Shown: piece after piece, positions 6,418 through 10,683 of the stretch
Numbering within the stretch: position 1 is the stretch's first letter
How the letters are laid out: every line of letters starts with the position of its first letter
Assembly: GCA_021804505.1 (NCBI GenBank)
Contig: JAJZHL010000022.1
Location: 1 to 10,683 of the forward strand
DNA length: 10,683 bases
Origin: Pseudomonadota bacterium
GTDB taxonomy: Bacteria > Pseudomonadota > Alphaproteobacteria > Rickettsiales > Rickettsiaceae
Direction of reading: 5' to 3'
Program-made: the position numbers and the translations under genes
The notes under the pieces: generated by a model
Seen by the model: only the letters and a program-made list of their open reading frames with translations
Told to the model about the DNA's origin: nothing
Databases searched by the model: none

Positions 6418-6639
6418 TTATTCATCATCCTCATTATGGCTGCCTCTATGAGAAGCATGCCCGCCTTTAGCAGCTATTTCTCTTACTTTTTCTTTATCCA
6501 TAGCAGCAAAACCGCGTTTCCCTGAATGATCATCGTCCTGGCCATGTCCACCTCCATGAGAAGCATGCCCGCCTTTAGCAGCTATTTCTCTTACTTTTTC
6601 TTTATCCATAGAGCCAAAGCCTTTATCTTTATTACTCAT
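6418..6639 (-). CDS. Small KGG-repeat stress protein (GsiB/Con-10 type)
   Basis: A 73-aa hydrophilic protein made of two copies of an 18-residue unit, MDKEKVREIAAKGGHASH, at residues 11-28 and 47-64 (36-residue period). Each carries the KGG motif of the small stress-induced repeat family that includes Bacillus GsiB and fungal Con-10; such proteins are induced by stress, but their mechanism is unresolved. The linkers are rich in His, Gly, Asp and Glu (HGGGHGQDDDH, HRGSHNEDDE), which could bind metal ions, but that is inference. A strong AGGAGGG (6650-6644) ends 4 nt before the ATG. A consensus-like promoter lies upstream and a hairpin terminator downstream, so it is a free-standing, probably highly expressed gene. 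Confidence 0.85.
   Translation of the reverse strand: MSNKDKGFGSMDKEKVREIAAKGGHASHGGGHGQDDDHSGKRGFAAMDKEKVREIAAKGGHASHRGSHNEDDE
6448..6611. repeat. Exact 56-bp direct repeat within the KGG gene
   Basis: Bases 6448-6503 and 6556-6611 are identical over all 56 positions and offset by 108 bp (36 codons). Identity at synonymous positions indicates a recent duplication or ongoing gene conversion, and repeat number may vary between strains. Confidence 0.9.
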
Positions 6640-6643
6640 AATT

Positions 6644-6744
6644 CCCTCCTAACATATTCGGGTTGATAATAATATAGAACCACTTAACTGCTGTTAAGCA
6701 ACCCTATATCTTCAATGCTATAAAAAACCAGTAGCTTATGTCAA
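6644..6744 (-). promoter_or_regulatory. Promoter, leader hairpin and ribosome binding site of the KGG gene
   Basis: On the minus strand a perfect TTGACA (6744-6739) and TATAGC (6722-6717) are 16 bp apart, giving a start near 6710 and a leader of about 70 nt. The leader holds CTTAAC (6683-6688) and GTTAAG (6693-6698), an inverted pair with a 4-nt loop that could be a hairpin or a protein-binding site. AGGAGGG (6650-6644) is the ribosome binding site. Confidence 0.6.
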
Positions 6745-6871
6745 CTTAATTATGGAAGGTATGAACTTATACTTTGTAGGTAGCTAACGTTCAAACCATC
6801 ATATGTAAGCGGAAAGTAGTAGGGTATAATTTTATGATAGGAATGTGAGTGGAGTTTTAAATGGAGTGCAA

Positions 6872-7615
6872 TCAAGAGCTAAGAGAGCTAATAATGCCTC
6901 TTAAAGTTTGTAATTCTGATTTAGATAATTTGTCTATTCGGGTGAAAATATTCATAATGTTCTGCGTCATATTTTCTCGCTTTTCTGGGACTTTAAAAAA
7001 GGTCTTCTTCCTATCTAATTCGCTAAATAAATGTTCAAAGAAATAACCTAATTCCTGCCTGGAAGCTAATGTTTGTTGATTAGTGACATTTTCTCTTATT
7101 TGCCTACCGCGGAATAGCTCATAGCAGATAACAATTGCTGCCTGGGCAATATTAAGCGAACTAAATTCACCCGTATTAATGCGAATAATTTTATGGGCAT
7201 AGGCAATTTCTTTATTCTGGAGTCCACAATTCTCACGACCGAACATTATGCCCACCTTACAATTTGGCGGATAATCCTGTGGCAAATGTTCAGACAATGT
7301 ATAATTTTTATTGATAGTGCGGGTTGTAGCACTTGTTGCGTATAAATACTCAATATCAGCAATACTTGCCTCTAGATTGTCATAAATTCTAGCAGAGTCT
7401 ACTATATCCACGGCTGATACCGCCATGCTACGAGCTTGCTCATTTGGCCAGCCATCTCTAGGGCTGACGATCCTTAGGTCAAAGACATTGAAATTCTTCA
7501 TCGCCCTTGCCACAGCGCCAATATTTTCACCCATTTGTGGAGCGACTAAGATCATTACTGGACTTATATACTTCTGGTCATCTATTTGACCATTCTCTAT
7601 GGAATTGTTGAGCAT
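6872..7615 (-). CDS. trmJ: tRNA (cytidine/uridine-2'-O-)-methyltransferase, TrmJ type
   Basis: A SPOUT-class (SpoU/TrmH) methyltransferase of 247 aa that would transfer a methyl group from S-adenosylmethionine to the ribose 2'-OH, in TrmJ at position 32 of the tRNA anticodon loop. Motif 1 is ENIGAVARAMKNF (30-42, with N31 and catalytic R37). Motif 2 is MFGRENCGL (124-132). Motif 3 is SSLNIAQA (152-159) in the trefoil-knot cofactor site. A C-terminal helical extension (about 180-247) fits TrmJ rather than the shorter TrmL. The ATG gives about 18 residues ahead of the conserved core and has no clear ribosome binding site; the next Met (21) already lies within the first strand. The TrmJ specificity is inferred from family and length. 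Confidence 0.88.
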   Translation of the reverse strand: MLNNSIENGQIDDQKYISPVMILVAPQMGENIGAVARAMKNFNVFDLRIVSPRDGWPNEQARSMAVSAVDIVDSARIYDNLEASIADIEYLYATSATTRTINKNYTLSEHLPQDYPPNCKVGIMFGRENCGLQNKEIAYAHKIIRINTGEFSSLNIAQAAIVICYELFRGRQIRENVTNQQTLASRQELGYFFEHLFSELDRKKTFFKVPEKRENMTQNIMNIFTRIDKLSKSELQTLRGIISSLSS

Positions 7616-7628
7616 TTTTACTTGCTTT

Positions 7629-7781
7629 TTAACTAATTATATTACGTGACAAACCATTTTCTATAGTTTTTTGTATATACCAAAGACGTTGATCCTTATC
7701 AGAAATTTTATCTACTATAAGACAATTATGAAACCAAGGAAATTACTCAGCAGCCTGCTGCGTAATTTTGAACTTTTGATT
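7629..7781 (-). pseudogene. Remnant of a DUF1016 (YhcG-type) nuclease gene
   Basis: Translated on the minus strand, 7742-7632 encodes FPWFHNCLIVDKISDKDQ then RLWYIQKTIENG then LSRNIIS, ending in TAA (7631-7629). This is the hallmark core of the DUF1016 N-terminal domain (PW.HN...DK..D...R.WYI.K.IENGWSRN). In the same frame further upstream, QKFKITQQAAE precedes an in-frame TAA (7745-7743) exactly where family members usually have Gln before [IL]PW, consistent with a CAA to TAA change. Another stop lies at 7784-7782. The PDDEXK-like nuclease domain is missing because trmJ starts at 7615. Intact relatives are predicted nucleases, often near restriction-modification or mobile genes. Recognition is from motif memory, so a search is needed. 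Confidence 0.75.
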
Positions 7782-7796
7782 CTATATCCATGTTTG

Positions 7797-8270
7797 TTAA
7801 TTTCTTATTGCATATACAGAACAAGCATAAGCCACAGGCAAAGCATCTGCTTCATCAAAATTGCTAAGCAGATGCGACCCTGGTAGCAATAGCTTAATCA
7901 TCTGTAATACTTGATTTTTATCAGAATGGCCATAACCTACCACGGTTTTTTTTATTGTAGTAGGCTTAAATTCATGAAAAGGGATATCATGCTCACCTAT
8001 CAAAGCCATTACTGCCCCTCTGACATACCCAAGTTTCAGGGAAGAAACATTATTCATGTTAACAAATGTTTCCTCCATTGCGACAACATTAGGTATATAT
8101 TTTTGGATAATACTATTTAGCTCTAAGTTAATAAAAGCTAAGCGTTTTGGCATTAATTCTGTAGATTTTGTTTTAATTACGCCGCTAGCTAAATATTTCA
8201 AAGGGTTCCTAGCATCAATTATCCCCCAACCCATGGAGGCAAGAGAGGGGTCAATCCCAAGTATAATCAT
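7797..8270 (-). CDS. ruvC: Holliday junction resolvase RuvC
   Basis: RuvC cuts four-way recombination junctions symmetrically and works with the RuvAB branch-migration motor. The 157-aa protein has the RNase H-like fold signatures: GIDPSLASMGWG (5-16) with catalytic D7, EETFVN (66-71) with E66, and FDEADALPVAYA (138-149) with D139 and D142 as the last two acidic residues. The PTTIKKTVVGYGHSDKNQV block (103-121) is the conserved DNA-contacting segment. Length is slightly below the E. coli protein and normal for the family. Its ATG lies 3 nt after the stop of the RND pump gene, so it is probably the second gene of that transcript. ruvA and ruvB are not in this window. Confidence 0.96.
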   Translation of the reverse strand: MIILGIDPSLASMGWGIIDARNPLKYLASGVIKTKSTELMPKRLAFINLELNSIIQKYIPNVVAMEETFVNMNNVSSLKLGYVRGAVMALIGEHDIPFHEFKPTTIKKTVVGYGHSDKNQVLQMIKLLLPGSHLLSNFDEADALPVAYACSVYAIRN

Positions 8271-8273
8271 TTT

Positions 8274-10683
8274 TTATGCTCTCTTAAAGCTATCATATAA
8301 AACCGGGATAACAAATAAAGTGAATAAAGTACCTATGCTCATTCCCCCAACTATTACAAGACCGATAGAATTTTGTGCTTTAGCTCCCGCTCCGGATGCA
8401 AAAACCAAAGGAATAGCACCAAATATTGTAGCAAGAGTGGTCATTAAAATAGGGCGTAACCGCAAAGAAGCAGCCTTAACTACCGCATCCCTTACACTCA
8501 GGGCTTCTTGCCTTAAATGATTGGCAAATTCTACTATCATAATAGAATTTTTAGTTATTAAGCCCACTAAAGTAATAAGGCCTATGTTACTATATATATT
8601 AAGGGTATTACCGCAAACAAGTAATGCAAGTATTCCTCCAGTTATAGAAAACGGTACCGCCAGTAGAATTAGCATAGGGTCTGTAAAGCTTTCAAATTGA
8701 GCTGAAAGTACCAAATATATAAACAGCAATGCAAATAGGAAAGTTACGGCCAGATTGCTGTTTGATTCCTTCATTTGTTTAATTTCACCAATATATTCAA
8801 GAACTGTTGTATTCGGGTCTAATACGTCTTCGGAAATCTTACTTAACTCTTGCATAGCATCTGTAATGGTTTGGTTAGGTGCTAGGTCAGATGTTATAGT
8901 GACTGATTTAGAATTATTATAGTGATTATACGATTTAACAGATACTGTTTCTTCCAATGTGGCAACTACGTTTAGTGGAATAAATGGACCATTTGGATCA
9001 TTTGTTGGTACTAAAATTGTACTAAAATCTTCTAAGTTATTACGGTACTCTAATCCATATTGTAACATAACGTCATATAAATCATTTCCCATTCGGAAAG
9101 TGCCGATTTGTTTTCCTGCAATTAAATATTGTATTGTAGTACCTATATTTTTTAAGTTGGTATTATAAATATATGCCTTATCTCTATTCACAACTACATC
9201 GATAGTAGGCATTGAAGCTTTTAAGTCACTATTCACATTCATAAAAATAGGGTTACTTCTCATTCTATCAACAAATTTTTGTGAGATAGCATCTAGCTCT
9301 TCATATTCAAGGCTACTTTGTAAAGTGAATTCAATTGGGCTTTGAGCGTTACCACTAATCAGAGAACGTGGGTCCATAGCAAAAATAGACATCCCTGCAA
9401 TTTGACTAAATTGACCATTAAGTTTGTTTTTGACATCGCTTTGAGACATTTTTCGTTCTTTCCATGGTTTTAGAGGAACAAAAGCAAAGCCACTATCTCC
9501 GCCTCCCCAGCCCATTATAGTCAAATATCCCATTATATCCTTATATTCTTGGAATATTTTCTCAGTTTCAAGTGTGGTTTTTTGTGTAAGTTCTAGACTT
9601 GAACCTTCTGGTCCTCTATAGGCTACTTGTAAAAAACCATCATCTTCTTGAGGTACAAACACTTTTTGTACAAAAATAAAACTGACAATTAATACGATGA
9701 CAGAAGATGCAATAACTATAGAAAATATCTTTTTATGGTTAAGTGTAAGATCCAAATAATGTAGATATTTATTGTGTACTATTTGTATAAGTTGGTTAAA
9801 TTTTTCAACAAACCGTGGTGGGGAACTATCACTTTTTGTAAACATACGGCTTGACATCATAGGTGTTAAGGTCAAGGCTACGAAACCGGAAAATAACACA
9901 CAAAAGGCTAATGTCCAGGCAAATTCGATAAATAACTTGCCTATAAAACCTTCAATAAAACCTATAGGTAAAAATACAGATGCAAGAGTTATGGTCATTG
10001 CTACTATAGCAAAGCCTATCTCTTTAGAAGCCATAATTGCAGCTTCCATTGGTGGGTGGCCCATCTCATTATATCTAAATATATTTTCAAGCATTACTAT
10101 GGCATCGTCTACTACTAACCCTATGGCTAGTATCATTGCTAAAAGAGTAAATATATTGATTGAGAAGCCGAGTAAATACATCACAGTAAATGTTCCGATT
10201 AGCGACACAGGAATCGTCACAAACGGTATTATAGTGAGTCGTGCAGATGCCAAAAATAGATAGGTTACTATTACAACCAAAATTAGTGCCTCTGCAATTG
10301 TATAATATACAGACTTAATCGAAGCATTAACGGGTATAGATCCGTCATAAGCTACATCGACAATGATTCCAGGAGGAATGGTTTTTCTAATCTTATCTAA
10401 AGAGGCTATTACATCTTTAGATAAGTCAAGTATATTGGCTTTCGATTGTTTTATTAATCCAACTGCTATAGAATTTTTTCCATTATATCTAAATATTATA
10501 TCTGTATCAGGCGGTCCTAAATATACTTTAGCTAGATCTCTAAGTTTAACGACACTACCATCTTGTACTTTTAGTATGATGTTCCCAAATTCTTCAGGTG
10601 TACTAAGCGTACCATCCAGACGGATAGTAAAGTCTTTAGATGGAGTCTTAATATTCCCTGCAGGATAATTTTGATTTTGGTGT
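8274..10683 (-). CDS. RND efflux pump inner-membrane transporter (HAE1/AcrB family), N-terminus missing
   Basis: A proton-driven exporter that would pair with a periplasmic adaptor and an outer-membrane channel. The frame stays open from the stop at 8274 to the window edge. The TTG at 10280 is internal: the 134 codons before it encode AcrB-like porter sequence (NYPAG, LSTPEEFGNIIL, LRDLAKVYLG, IPPGIIVDVAYDGS). In all 802 residues are visible; AcrB-type proteins have about 1,040, so roughly 230 are outside. Key residues of the proton relay are kept: the Asp pair in GLVVDDAIVMLENI (visible residues 192-193) and the lysine of LITKNSIMIVEFA (711). The C-terminus ends at YDSFKRA without a tail. 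Adaptor and channel genes are not seen here and may lie to the right, upstream. The substrate cannot be told from sequence. Confidence 0.93.
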   Translation of the reverse strand, partial: HQNQNYPAGNIKTPSKDFTIRLDGTLSTPEEFGNIILKVQDGSVVKLRDLAKVYLGPPDTDIIFRYNGKNSIAVGLIKQSKANILDLSKDVIASLDKIRKTIPPGIIVDVAYDGSIPVNASIKSVYYTIAEALILVVIVTYLFLASARLTIIPFVTIPVSLIGTFTVMYLLGFSINIFTLLAMILAIGLVVDDAIVMLENIFRYNEMGHPPMEAAIMASKEIGFAIVAMTITLASVFLPIGFIEGFIGKLFIEFAWTLAFCVLFSGFVALTLTPMMSSRMFTKSDSSPPRFVEKFNQLIQIVHNKYLHYLDLTLNHKKIFSIVIASSVIVLIVSFIFVQKVFVPQEDDGFLQVAYRGPEGSSLELTQKTTLETEKIFQEYKDIMGYLTIMGWGGGDSGFAFVPLKPWKERKMSQSDVKNKLNGQFSQIAGMSIFAMDPRSLISGNAQSPIEFTLQSSLEYEELDAISQKFVDRMRSNPIFMNVNSDLKASMPTIDVVVNRDKAYIYNTNLKNIGTTIQYLIAGKQIGTFRMGNDLYDVMLQYGLEYRNNLEDFSTILVPTNDPNGPFIPLNVVATLEETVSVKSYNHYNNSKSVTITSDLAPNQTITDAMQELSKISEDVLDPNTTVLEYIGEIKQMKESNSNLAVTFLFALLFIYLVLSAQFESFTDPMLILLAVPFSITGGILALLVCGNTLNIYSNIGLITLVGLITKNSIMIVEFANHLRQEALSVRDAVVKAASLRLRPILMTTLATIFGAIPLVFASGAGAKAQNSIGLVIVGGMSIGTLFTLFVIPVLYDSFKRA

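Noticed and set aside
6448..6611. CRISPR-like direct repeats
   Set aside because: There are only two copies, they are in frame inside a coding gene, and they encode the KGG protein unit.
9772..10263. 163-codon plus-strand frame, and others at 5018-5605, 8056-8520 and 1778-2077
   Set aside because: All are antisense to well-supported genes (RND pump, murJ, ruvC and RND, rhlE) and show no family features or ribosome binding sites.
10278..10280. TTG as the start of the RND pump gene
   Set aside because: The same frame continues upstream to the window edge and encodes AcrB-like porter sequence, so the codon is an internal leucine.

Overview
The window looks like a chromosomal segment from an AT-rich alphaproteobacterium of the order Rickettsiales, most likely family Rickettsiaceae. 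The pointers are the character of the MurJ, Ppa, RuvC and RND proteins, the low coding density, and GC-richer palindromic repeats of the 'GTCATCCC...' and 'GTCATTCC...' type in the gaps between genes. No rRNA gene or tagged reference is present, so the genus cannot be fixed. Apart from the first gene, every gene is on the minus strand.

Layout: (1) 1-762, plus strand: the C-terminal end of a HEAT-repeat protein with one membrane segment and a short tail; its start lies outside the window. (2) 763-1059: intergenic DNA with a rickettsial-type repeat fragment and a 150-bp element with inverted ends. (3) 1060-2313: RhlE-type DEAD-box RNA helicase with DEMD in place of DEAD. (4) 2314-2960: a 647-bp gap rich in inverted repeats, including an element with perfect 17-bp inverted arms and two hairpins downstream of the cold-shock gene. 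(5) 2961-3173: CspA-type cold-shock protein with two promoter candidates. (6) 3383-6147: a tight operon read as ppa, murJ and a TraX-family membrane protein (6-nt gap, then a TAATG overlap). (7) 6418-6639: a small KGG-repeat stress protein carrying an exact 56-bp duplication, with a strong promoter, strong ribosome binding site and hairpin terminator. (8) 6872-7615: TrmJ-type tRNA 2'-O-methyltransferase. (9) 7629-7781: a broken remnant of a DUF1016 (YhcG-type) nuclease gene. (10) 7797-10683: ruvC, 3 nt behind a large RND efflux pump gene that runs off the right edge.

Functions are mostly housekeeping: RNA remodelling and cold adaptation (RhlE, CspA), pyrophosphate removal and lipid II flipping (Ppa, MurJ), tRNA modification (TrmJ), Holliday junction resolution (RuvC) and drug or metabolite efflux (RND). 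I see no clear new multi-gene system. The items most worth a second look are the DUF1016 remnant with its single-codon stop, the membrane-anchored HEAT-repeat protein, the TraX-family protein coupled to MurJ, the exactly duplicated KGG gene, and the structured stretch 3' of cspA.
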